From CAWCBG01 sp963793845 (lineage in GTDB: Bacteria > Acidobacteriota > Terriglobia > Terriglobales > Acidobacteriaceae): a DNA stretch of 64,000 bases. The notes beneath the pieces are model-generated. The model searched no databases, had not been told where the DNA came from, and saw only the letters and a list, made by a program, of their open reading frames with translations. The stretch lies in assembly GCA_963793845.1 (NCBI GenBank), contig CAWCBG010000012.1, forward strand, positions 310,001-374,000, in the 5' to 3' direction. Made by a program: the position numbers and the translations under genes. Shown one piece after another: positions 56,704 through 64,000 of this stretch; position 1 is the stretch's first letter; each line of letters begins with the position of its first letter.

Positions 56704-58881
56704 TCACATAGATGTAGGTGTGCAGAGTGAAGGATCGTTGGCGAGTGGAGCTGGCGGGGTCGGCGGCGTTGCCCATGGAACCCCAACGAAGTCGAAGAAG
56801 TCCAGCAGGTTGGGCTGGGCGGCATCGCGTTTTGTCAGGTACGTCCCGTCTCCGATAAAGCGGTCTTCCACGAAGCGGATGATCGCTGTGTGATCCATCG
56901 GAATGTGTGACACGTAGTGTCTACGGCTGAAGGGAGAAATCACCATGTTGGGCAACCGGAAGCCCAGCTGCGCGGCGAAACCCTGTATCGCAGGAGCATC
57001 ATTCGGATTGGCGCCGGGATCGTCGAGCTTCAGATCGCAATGCAAAGTCGGAACCCAGTTGGTGGTCGTGGTGCCTTGCGGAACACAAGGTACGTAGCCG
57101 TCCGGATTCACCGAGATGGTCGCAATATCCGGAATTGTGCCCAGAGAGGTGTCGGTGTTGTCGTTAGAGTGCTGCTGAACCGGAGGCACGTGCTCGAACG
57201 GACCGCCTCCTTCGTCATAGCTCAGGAAGAACACGCTGTCGCTCCACGAGGGGCTCTGCATGAGCGCGTTGATGATGGAAGCGACTTGCACTTGCCCCTT
57301 AAGGATGGACTGTCCAGACCCGGGATGCTCATCGCTCGCACCATACTGCGCTTCAATATAGGCGAAGCTGGGCAGCGTGCCGTTGGCGACGTCCGTCATA
57401 TACTGCGCCAGCGGTGCGATGTGGTTGGGATCGACACAGAACGAATTGGTGGCATCGCCGACCGCCTGCTGCGATCCCACCGTCGGCGGCACGCAAGCGT
57501 TGTGATTGGGGTTGGGGTAAACATATTTCCCCGAATAACCGAAGTCGGAGAAAGTAGTTACCGGATAGTCGGCTAGACCAGTCTTCTTGCCGCAATCGCC
57601 GTCCTGTTCTGTGCAGCCACCTTCCGTAATGGAGTAGTAGATCTTCCACGAGACGCCAGCCGCGTCCAGCTTCTGAAAGATGGTAGGAATGGCCAATGTG
57701 GTGGTGAACTGGTCGTCTACGAAAGGATCGCGAACCAAACCCTGGGTCGTGCCTCCGGTCATAGTGGCGATGCGGTTGGGGGTGCTCTTGCTCGATACCG
57801 GCGAGAACCAGCGGTCGCTCAGCGCGAATTGCGATGCCATGAAGTAGTAGTAGTTCAGGTAGTCCTGATCGTAGTATCCCATGGCGCGCTGGCCTACGAG
57901 ATCGGTGAAGGTGCCATCGCCGGAGCCGCTCTTGGCGTAGCCTTCCGCAGTGTGCACGAAACCGTCCATCAAGATTGGCCTTTGCAGGGTGAAGTTGTAG
58001 CGACTCACGTCGCCATAGCTCTCCAGCCAGGCGGAAGTCTCATCATCGATGCAGGTGCTGTGGAATTTGAACAGCCCAAAGACCGTATGCTCGTCATCTT
58101 CGTTGGTGAACTTCGATAGCTTGTCATCGATGCCATCGACGTTGTAGGTCATGCCATCGTCGCCGACATTCCAGTTGTTCTGCTGGCGATAGGGATTCAG
58201 CATGCCAAAGTAGGTATCGAAGGTGCGGTTCTCCTGCATCATGAAGATCACATGGTTGATGCTCTTTACGGTTCCCAGCGTCACCGTGACCACAGCCGTG
58301 GCTGTCGCGGTTTGTTGATTCGCACCTGTGGCCGTTGCCGTGTAGGTAGTCGTAGCCTTCGGGGTGACAACCTGCGTGCCTCCGCTTCCCGGAAGCGTGT
58401 AACTGTTGGAATCTGTGTTATCGGTGATGACTACTTGAGTAGCGCTGGTAGCGGTCACGGTCAGCGTGGAGGAATTTCCCGCGAGAATGGTCGTCGGGGA
58501 AGCGGTCATGGCCACTGCCAGTGGCGGAGCGACTGTGACCGTTGCCGTTGCGGTGCCCTTGGCGGCGTCAAAGCCGGTCGCCGTGATGGTGTAAGTCGTA
58601 GTCTGCGCCGGAGTCACCGTTATGCTGCCTGCGGCGACCGGAGTAACTGTACCCACTCCATTGTCGATCTGCGCCGAGGTTGCGTTCGCCGTGGTCCACG
58701 ACAAGGTTGCGCTTTGTCCCGCGGCGACGGTGGTCGGACTCCCTGTGAGTGTCGCAGTAACTGACTTTACGGTACCTTGCCAGATTCCACAGGCGCTGAA
58801 TACAAGTACCAGCGAAACGGCAAGGACGGTGAAGGAAAGTGTCTGGAGACGTCGACCCAACCGATTTACGTGCGTCAGCAT
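56704..58881 (-). CDS. Phospholipase-C/acid-phosphatase-type phosphoesterase with Ig-like repeats
   Basis: 725 residues from the ATG at 58881 (the frame is open to 58923). Signal or lipoprotein N-terminus: LAVSLVLVFSACGIWQG. Residues about 40-210 hold two Ig-like repeats (SPTTVAAGQSATLSWTTANA; TPAQTTTYTITATG; SPTTILAGNSSTLTVTAT). The rest is a PF04185-type phosphoesterase: HVIFMMQENRTFDTYFGML, QFALSDRWFSPVSSKSTPNR, VFFLSYDEGGGPFEHVPPV, MVISPFSRRHYVSHIPMDHT. These enzymes hydrolyse phospholipids or phosphate esters outside the inner membrane. Conserved metal residues ENRxFD, SxPNR and DEGG are all present. Monocistronic. Confidence 0.92.
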   Translation of the reverse strand: MLTHVNRLGRRLQTLSFTVLAVSLVLVFSACGIWQGTVKSVTATLTGSPTTVAAGQSATLSWTTANATSAQIDNGVGTVTPVAAGSITVTPAQTTTYTITATGFDAAKGTATATVTVAPPLAVAMTASPTTILAGNSSTLTVTATSATQVVITDNTDSNSYTLPGSGGTQVVTPKATTTYTATATGANQQTATATAVVTVTLGTVKSINHVIFMMQENRTFDTYFGMLNPYRQQNNWNVGDDGMTYNVDGIDDKLSKFTNEDDEHTVFGLFKFHSTCIDDETSAWLESYGDVSRYNFTLQRPILMDGFVHTAEGYAKSGSGDGTFTDLVGQRAMGYYDQDYLNYYYFMASQFALSDRWFSPVSSKSTPNRIATMTGGTTQGLVRDPFVDDQFTTTLAIPTIFQKLDAAGVSWKIYYSITEGGCTEQDGDCGKKTGLADYPVTTFSDFGYSGKYVYPNPNHNACVPPTVGSQQAVGDATNSFCVDPNHIAPLAQYMTDVANGTLPSFAYIEAQYGASDEHPGSGQSILKGQVQVASIINALMQSPSWSDSVFFLSYDEGGGPFEHVPPVQQHSNDNTDTSLGTIPDIATISVNPDGYVPCVPQGTTTTNWVPTLHCDLKLDDPGANPNDAPAIQGFAAQLGFRLPNMVISPFSRRHYVSHIPMDHTAIIRFVEDRFIGDGTYLTKRDAAQPNLLDFFDFVGVPWATPPTPPAPLANDPSLCTPTSM

Positions 58882-59079
58882 TCGGCGAAAATCCCCAAAC
58901 TGAGACGCTGCCTGAGAGGCCAAGGGTTGTATTGGTTATGGCATCGGCTGACGCGGACGGTCCGGTAGAGGCGAGTCCGCGTGATCTAGGGAACCCGGCA
59001 GCTTCGAAGTGTCTGCATTCAGACTTGCCGCAAGCGGCGCGGAGTCATACGATGGAGCGCTTCCTGATCGGAGGTTCTC

Positions 59080-60369
59080 TTGCTCGATCGTCGCCGCTTT
59101 CTCGCCACGACTACGGGGCTGGCTGCCGCGCTTGCTTTTCACAACGATCTGTTCGCACAGCTCCAGAACATTCCCACAGCCCTCCCCAATCCAGCGCAGT
59201 TCAAGGCCAACGAGGAAGCTTACTGGGCGGAGCTGCGTAAGCAGTTCCTGATTTCCGCCGACGAGATCTATCTCAACAACGGAACCGTAGGCTCGAGTCC
59301 TGCGCCTGTGTTGCGCGCGGTGTTCGACGGCTACACTTCCACCGAGCCGATGGACCAGCACGATCCCGAAGACTATCCGATCTGGGGTTACGGACCCTGG
59401 AACGAGTTCCGCGACCCGCTTGCAGCCTTCGTCGGATGCTCACGCGACGAGATCGCGCTGCTGCGTAACGCCACCGAGGCCAACAGCTATATCGCCAATG
59501 GTCTCGACATGAAGCCGGGCGACGAAGTGCTGATGACCGATCAGGAACATCCCGGAGGCGAGCAGCCCTGGCAGCTCAAGGCCAAGCGTTACGGCATCGT
59601 GGTGAAGAAGGTTACGTTGCCAAAGCCAGTCGTTAACCCAGATCAGGTGCTGAACCTGTTCAGCGACGCGATCGGGCCGCGCACGCGGATTTTGTTCTTC
59701 AGCCACATTACGACGGTCACTGGCGTCGTTCTTCCCGCGAAACAGCTCTGCACGTTGGCGCGCAGCAAGGGCATTCTGTCGGCAGTCGACGGCGCTCATG
59801 TTACTGGAATGATGCGGCTGAATCTCACCGATCTTGGCTGCGACATGTACTCATCGAGTCCGCATAAATGGCTGCAAGCGCCTAAAGGTTCAGGTTTTCT
59901 CTTCGTGCGCGAGGAGGTTCAGGACCGCCTGTGGAACACCATCGTCACCGAAGGCTGGGCCGAACCCGAACTGAAGGCTGAGCGCTTCCAGCGCATTGGG
60001 TCGTCCAACGTTCCTGCGCTGATGGGATTGCGCGCGGCCATCAAGCTCGCTAACGACATCGGTATGGAACGCATCGAACAGCGTCATCGCGAGCTCGGCG
60101 ATTACATGCTGGCAGAGATGACCAGGCGCGGCGCGCAATCCTGGACGTCGCCCGATCCGACGATGCGTTGTGCGATCGTCACGGTTAACGTTCCGCCGGT
60201 TCACCGGATGGATTTGGAGAACTGGCTGTGGACGACGAAGAAGATCCGCATTCGCGGAGGAGAACCCTCCAAGCTGCGGCTTTCGACTCCTTACTACTTG
60301 CAAAAGGCAGACATCGACCGCTTTCTCGCCAGCTTTGACGAGTACAAGAAAACCAAGGGAATGGCGTAA
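59080..60369 (+). CDS. Tat-exported class V aminotransferase-family PLP protein
   Basis: 429 residues from a TTG with GGAGG five bases upstream. The N-terminus MLDRRRFLATTTGLAAALAF is a twin-arginine-type signal (RRRFLA), unusual for a PLP enzyme. The body is class V (NifS/isopenicillin-N-epimerase-like): IYLNNGTVGSSPAPVLRAVF, NATEANSYIANGLDMKPGDE, DQEHPGGEQPWQLKA, FFSHITTVTGVVLPAK, VDGAHVTGMMRLNLTDLGCD, and the PLP lysine in SSSPHKWLQAPKGSGFLFV. If exported folded, it would carry PLP through Tat. Reaction unknown; racemase, epimerase or desulfurase-like activities occur in the family. A terminator follows. Confidence 0.88.
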   Translation: MLDRRRFLATTTGLAAALAFHNDLFAQLQNIPTALPNPAQFKANEEAYWAELRKQFLISADEIYLNNGTVGSSPAPVLRAVFDGYTSTEPMDQHDPEDYPIWGYGPWNEFRDPLAAFVGCSRDEIALLRNATEANSYIANGLDMKPGDEVLMTDQEHPGGEQPWQLKAKRYGIVVKKVTLPKPVVNPDQVLNLFSDAIGPRTRILFFSHITTVTGVVLPAKQLCTLARSKGILSAVDGAHVTGMMRLNLTDLGCDMYSSSPHKWLQAPKGSGFLFVREEVQDRLWNTIVTEGWAEPELKAERFQRIGSSNVPALMGLRAAIKLANDIGMERIEQRHRELGDYMLAEMTRRGAQSWTSPDPTMRCAIVTVNVPPVHRMDLENWLWTTKKIRIRGGEPSKLRLSTPYYLQKADIDRFLASFDEYKKTKGMA

Positions 60370-60390
60370 AGAAATTGGCGCGGCAAGAAC

Positions 60391-60424
60391 AAAAGCTGGA
60401 GCCTTAAAGCCCCAGCTTTTGCCA
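60391..60424 (+). terminator. Intrinsic terminator after class V gene
   Basis: AAAAGCTGG (60391-60399) pairs with CCAGCTTTT (60412-60420), 12-base loop, then TGCC. A-tract/T-tract arms make it bidirectional. Confidence 0.75.
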
Positions 60425-60754
60425 TCGTCATCAGGAGGTAATGACGGACGAACGACTCTTCGTCGTGACAGGCCTATCGTGGGCCAAGTCCCGCCTTCGC
60501 TAGTATGGAACGAGGTTTTCGATTGGCACTAACATTCACTAAGCACTTCGCTTTCCAAACCTGCGTTCGCTAACCCGCCTAGAATCATCGCGAAATCACT
60601 AGTACACACAAGTGGGTGAAAGTTCTTGCGGCAAAATACCCACACTTGGCTAAAGCATTTCCACACTGGTCGCGAACAATTCGTAAACTATGTCACTTTC
60701 GTGTCGCACAATCCTGATTCTCATCCACTGGTGCAAGCGCCTGGGATCGCAAGA
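60425..60754. other. Intergenic region, nothing recognised
   Basis: About 330 bases between convergent genes without a supported gene. An imperfect inverted pair, CACAAGTGGGT and ACCCACACTTGG, occurs at about 60606-60651. Nothing else stands out. Confidence 0.5.
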
Positions 60755-61195
60755 CTAGGTCCGTGACGGTATTCCGCGGGTTGTGCCCGATTCCCTGCCG
60801 TTCTTGCGCATCGACCAGAGAAACCAGCCGAGCGCCAGCAGTGTGATGGCCGCAATAATGCCTTGCGAGATCACGCAGTAGAGACACCACACGCCCAACA
60901 CATCTCTCTCAATGTGAGTAAGGTATAGCGCGAAGGCCAGCCCGACCGTCACCGCCACGACCACCCAGCCACGCCGTCGCAGCAGCGCCAGCAACGCGAT
61001 GAACAGGTATCCGGCGATGCCGATGGCGGCCACTGGTACTCCCTCAATCACGGCGTAAGGACTGTGATTGACGACCCCGCAATCCCACTTGTCATTGATC
61101 CGGCAAGGGGCGGTTTCCGTGCTGTAGTGGACCTGCAGGGCGAGAGCCGACACGACGATTCCAGCAATGGCCAGGATGGCGATGACATAGCGCAT
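60755..61195 (-). CDS. Vitamin K epoxide reductase (VKOR) family protein
   Basis: 146-residue membrane protein with four predicted helices. The redox motif CxxC is Cys104/Cys107 in GVWCLYCVISQGI, and the loop pair is Cys31/Cys39 (APCRINDKWDCGVVNHSPYA). Bacterial VKOR reoxidises a DsbA-like partner in the periplasm using quinone, replacing DsbB. No thioredoxin-like domain is fused here, and no DsbA gene is adjacent. The many periplasmic Cys-rich and multiheme proteins in this window would need such a system. Start ATG at 61195. Confidence 0.9.
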   Translation of the reverse strand: MRYVIAILAIAGIVVSALALQVHYSTETAPCRINDKWDCGVVNHSPYAVIEGVPVAAIGIAGYLFIALLALLRRRGWVVVAVTVGLAFALYLTHIERDVLGVWCLYCVISQGIIAAITLLALGWFLWSMRKNGRESGTTRGIPSRT

Positions 61196-61380
61196 AAGAA
61201 TATTCCGACTACGGGATTGTAAACGTCAGTACGCAATATGGGGAATCGTGCCGCAATTTGCAGGATAAGCTCAGGAGCTTCGTCCCGGCCTGCCATTGGT
61301 AGGTTACTCATCTGGTTTGCTACCGAGATTACGCCGCGCCTGCCATCGCGCGCCCGAGCTGTAGTAGAATCCCACTACTC

Positions 61381-61728
61381 ATGCGACGCGCGCTGGCCAG
61401 TCTGCTGCTCGTGCTGATCTCCTTCGGCGCCGCCCTGCCTTTCGTGCGGGAGCTGCAGACGAATGTGCCCGCTTGTTGCCGCCGCGATGGCGCGCATCAT
61501 TGCATGGCCATGACGGCTACCACCGCCGACGGCTTCAAGGCTGCCGCCGGCAATTGTCCCTACCGCCACCTCGCCGTCGTCTCAACCGCTACCGTTGCCA
61601 TCCTGGTCTCGCGGCAGGTGTTCCGGCTCAGTCCCAGTGCTAGTCCTGTTTTATCAGCCGACGCCCCTCTGACTGCTTTCCGCGATGCCGGCAACGTCTC
61701 CAAGCGCGGCCCTCCTCCTACGGCTTAA
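61381..61728 (+). CDS. Small exported Cys/His-containing protein upstream of TonB receptor
   Basis: 115 residues. N-terminal signal (MRRALASLLLVLISFGAALP), then a short segment with possible metal ligands: NVPACCRRDGAHHCMAMT (CC, HHCM) and another Cys in NCPYRH. A second hydrophobic stretch (LAVVSTATVAILVSRQVFRL) may be a membrane helix. It lies 124 bases before a TonB-dependent receptor gene on the same strand, suggesting co-expression. The CC...HHCM pattern resembles copper-related small proteins (DUF2946-like), but this is a weak similarity. Confidence 0.65.
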   Translation: MRRALASLLLVLISFGAALPFVRELQTNVPACCRRDGAHHCMAMTATTADGFKAAAGNCPYRHLAVVSTATVAILVSRQVFRLSPSASPVLSADAPLTAFRDAGNVSKRGPPPTA

Positions 61729-61852
61729 CGACTGTTCCAAGTTTGTTGCCGCTCTCTCGGCGGACATCTCACCAGTGAGCTGTCGGCGATGCGAGATCGG
61801 TGCGGCGACGCGCGTGGTTTTCGCTACATGTCAACCAACCGGAGAGTCGAAG

Positions 61853-64000
61853 ATGAGGTGCTCCCTTTCAGTCCCTAAGACGGTCGCATTCGTCTTTTCA
61901 ATATTGACGTTACTGTTTTGGTATTCTCCGGCGGCGGCAACAGTTTTTGGCAACCTGCGCGGCGTGGTGCATGATCCGCAACATCACCCTATCAACGCCG
62001 CCCACGCCACTCTCCAGGCCAACGATTCGGAGTTCAAAATGACTGCCGAGACCGACGCCGACGGCGAGTTTCACTTCGACGCGGTGCAGCTGGGCACATA
62101 CACCGTCAGCGTCACGGCGGCCGGGTTCGCACCCCAGTCGCAGGTGCTGACTGTGGTTTCGGGATCTGCGCCGGTATTGCATTACCAGCTTGCTGTCGCC
62201 ACCGCGAAGGAGGAAGTCACCGTGTCCGCCTCTCCGGAGGACCTGAACCCGGATTCGCCGCGGCGAGACATTCTCATCAATCAGGAACAAATATCCCGCT
62301 ATGCCGGCGTCGATGCCAGCAATAGTTTCAAGATCATCACCGAGTTCGTTCCCGGCTCGTACATGGTGCATGACCAGTTGCATGTCCGGGGTGGCCATCA
62401 AGTCACCTGGGCAATCGACGGCGTGCCCGTGCCCAACACCAACATTGCCTCCAACGTAGGGCCGCAGTTCAATCCCAAGGACGTCTCGTACCTGCAAGCC
62501 GAGACCGGCAGCTATGCGGCTGAATATGGCGACCGGACCTACGGCGTCTTTAACGTCGCTCCGAATACCGGCTTTGAGCGTAATCGGCAGGCCGAGCTCA
62601 TTGCCAGCTACGGCAACTATAACCAGACCGATGACTGGCTGAGCTTTGGCGATCACACTTCGAAGTTTGCTTACTACGTCAGCGCTAGCGGCAACAACAC
62701 CGATTGGGGACTTGAGCCACCTACCAGCGTCAACCTGCACAATCAGGCCGACGGCGGCGGCGCATTCACCTCGCTGATTTACAACCGCGATCCCAAGGAC
62801 CAGTTTCGCTTCGACGCCGGGCTCCGGCTCGACTATTACCAGGTGCCGAACGATCCGGACATGCAAGCTGCTGGCATCAACGATCGCCAGCGCGAGCAAG
62901 ACATCTTCGGCACCGGCACCTGGGTCCACACCTATTCCCCGGGGCTCATGTTGATCGTCTCGCCTTTCTATCATTTCAATCGGGCGGCTTATGAGGGAGG
63001 GCCGAGCGATGTCCCGATCACCACGGACAATCGCGCCTCCAACTATGAAGGAGGACAGGCCACACTGTCGGGGCTCAATAAGCGCAACAACGCCCGCGCA
63101 GGCGTTTATGCCTTCGCACAGCAGGACAACACATTTTTTTCGGTGATCGCCAACGACGGCTCAGGACAGCAATTCAACCAGAGAGTTTATCCCGGTGGCT
63201 TTGTTTTTGCCGGCTTTCTCGAGGACCAGTTCAAGGCAACCTCGTGGCTGACCTTCACCGGCGGCCTTCGTATGACGCACTTCTCTGGCAACCTTACCGA
63301 AAATGCATTCGATCCGCGAGTGGGGGCGGCGATCACCGTTCCCAAGCTGAACTGGGTGCTGCGGGCGGCTTATTCGTATTTCTATCAGCCGCCACCGCTC
63401 GACACGGTTACAGGGTCTCTGCTCGATTTCACCCAGAGCCAGGGACTGGGATTTCTGCCTCTGCAGGGAGAGCGCGATATCCAACAGGAATACGGCATCA
63501 CCATTCCTGTGAAGAGTTGGACCTCTACCGTTACCTATTTCCACACCAGTGTCAGGAACTTCTTCGACCACGACGTGATTGGCAATTCCAACATTTTCCT
63601 CCCCCTCACGATCCAAGGAGCGATCATTGAGGGAGAGGAGGCCACCATCCGCTCGCCGCTGATTCTTCGCCGCTATCACGCTCATCTGGTTTACTCGCAC
63701 CAGATAGCGGAGGGCGTGGGCAACGTCACGGGGGGGCTTACCGATTTTTCTCCACCCCCCGGCGGAGCATTCTATCTCGACCACGACCAGCGCAACACGC
63801 TCTCAGCCGGGTTCGACGGCAGTCTCCCCTGGCGCAGCTTCGCCGCCGTGACCATTAATTACGGCTCGGGCTTTCTCAACGGCGACGGCCCCGATCATCT
63901 GCCGGGCTACTACACGCTCGATCTGTCGGTGGGCAAGTCGCTTGGCGAGAACTGGATGCTGCGCTTCATCGGCACCAACATCACCAACCAGCGCTACATG
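61853..64000 (+). CDS. TonB-dependent receptor with carboxypeptidase-like N-terminal domain (partial)
   Basis: Open from the ATG at 61853 to the last base (716 codons), cut by the window end. Signal peptide to about residue 30 (FVFSILTLLFWYSPAAA). Residues 33-115 form a carboxypeptidase-regulatory-like fold (GNLRGVVHDPQHHPINAAHA; DADGEFHFDAVQLGTYTVSV), then the plug (residues about 135-250) with HVRGGHQVTWAIDGVPVPNT and QAETGSYAAEYGDRTYGVFN. Barrel strands follow with alternating aromatics, reaching MLRFIGTNITNQRYM at the window end, which is a late TonB-receptor strand, so only a few residues should be missing. It imports a ligand through the outer membrane with TonB energy; possibly a metal chelate given the Cys/His protein upstream. 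Ligand not determined. Confidence 0.92.
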   Translation, partial: MRCSLSVPKTVAFVFSILTLLFWYSPAAATVFGNLRGVVHDPQHHPINAAHATLQANDSEFKMTAETDADGEFHFDAVQLGTYTVSVTAAGFAPQSQVLTVVSGSAPVLHYQLAVATAKEEVTVSASPEDLNPDSPRRDILINQEQISRYAGVDASNSFKIITEFVPGSYMVHDQLHVRGGHQVTWAIDGVPVPNTNIASNVGPQFNPKDVSYLQAETGSYAAEYGDRTYGVFNVAPNTGFERNRQAELIASYGNYNQTDDWLSFGDHTSKFAYYVSASGNNTDWGLEPPTSVNLHNQADGGGAFTSLIYNRDPKDQFRFDAGLRLDYYQVPNDPDMQAAGINDRQREQDIFGTGTWVHTYSPGLMLIVSPFYHFNRAAYEGGPSDVPITTDNRASNYEGGQATLSGLNKRNNARAGVYAFAQQDNTFFSVIANDGSGQQFNQRVYPGGFVFAGFLEDQFKATSWLTFTGGLRMTHFSGNLTENAFDPRVGAAITVPKLNWVLRAAYSYFYQPPPLDTVTGSLLDFTQSQGLGFLPLQGERDIQQEYGITIPVKSWTSTVTYFHTSVRNFFDHDVIGNSNIFLPLTIQGAIIEGEEATIRSPLILRRYHAHLVYSHQIAEGVGNVTGGLTDFSPPPGGAFYLDHDQRNTLSAGFDGSLPWRSFAAVTINYGSGFLNGDGPDHLPGYYTLDLSVGKSLGENWMLRFIGTNITNQRYM

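Noticed and set aside
61910..62974. 354-codon minus-strand reading frame
   Set aside because: Antisense to a clear TonB receptor whose own frame is open through the end of the window.
1..64000. CRISPR arrays, rRNA, prophage or insertion-sequence genes
   Set aside because: No regularly spaced repeats with unique spacers, no rRNA-like stretches, and no transposase, integrase or phage structural proteins were found.

Overview
This 64-kb, roughly 58-60% GC window is chromosomal DNA from a diderm soil-type bacterium, most likely an acidobacterium of the class Terriglobia (Koribacter-like). I infer this from the many lipoprotein or Sec-exported proteins of acidobacterial type, a TonB receptor with an N-terminal carboxypeptidase-like domain, PEP-CTERM proteins, small secreted proteins with no wider family, and intergenic palindromic repeats whose translations give the well-known spurious CHYERSEESAF peptide. 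No rRNA, convincing tRNA, CRISPR array, prophage or insertion sequence was seen. Taxonomy is inference from gene style, not from a marker gene.

Layout. 0-5 kb: end of a cation/proton antiporter, endonuclease III, coproheme decarboxylase (hemQ), thiazole synthase (thiG), a small secreted protein and an FtsB/DivIC-like protein. 5-12.5 kb: an MFS carboxylate-type transporter divergent from an outer-membrane porin with a shared, operator-like control region, then cstA with a structured leader. 12.5-18 kb: secreted proteins, a glycosyltransferase, two tandem 6-pyruvoyl-tetrahydropterin synthases and folE. 18-21 kb: three tandem PEP-CTERM paralogues, each with a sigma-54-like promoter and its own terminator. 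21-31.6 kb: rhomboid protease, truB, a response regulator, bifunctional nuclease, miaB, glutathione peroxidase, a kelch/galactose-oxidase-like protein, and pdxS/pdxT with a four-helix-bundle gene wedged between them. 32-38 kb: a small membrane protein, a kinase-like/methyltransferase fusion and a membrane sulfatase-like protein form a probable surface-polymer cassette, followed by a DMT transporter and a dolichol-phosphate-mannose-synthase-like glycosyltransferase. 38-44.3 kb: a complete RND tripartite pump. 45-52.8 kb: hypF, a CPBP protease, and an MtrA/MtrB-type decaheme cytochrome and outer-membrane barrel pair. 53-64 kb: two PLP enzymes, a possible M15 peptidase with a secreted partner, a phospholipase-C-type phosphoesterase, a VKOR-family protein and a TonB receptor that runs off the end.

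Several conserved genes (antiporter, nth, miaB, hypF, the MtrB-like gene) are broken by single-base frameshifts, some at short homopolymers. Simultaneous inactivation of all of these is unlikely, so sequencing or assembly indels are the leading explanation. The region also carries at least three intergenic repeat families: GTCATTCC-bounded elements, short CTGAAG palindromes (one copy sits in frame inside an aminotransferase gene) and heptanucleotide tandem repeats.
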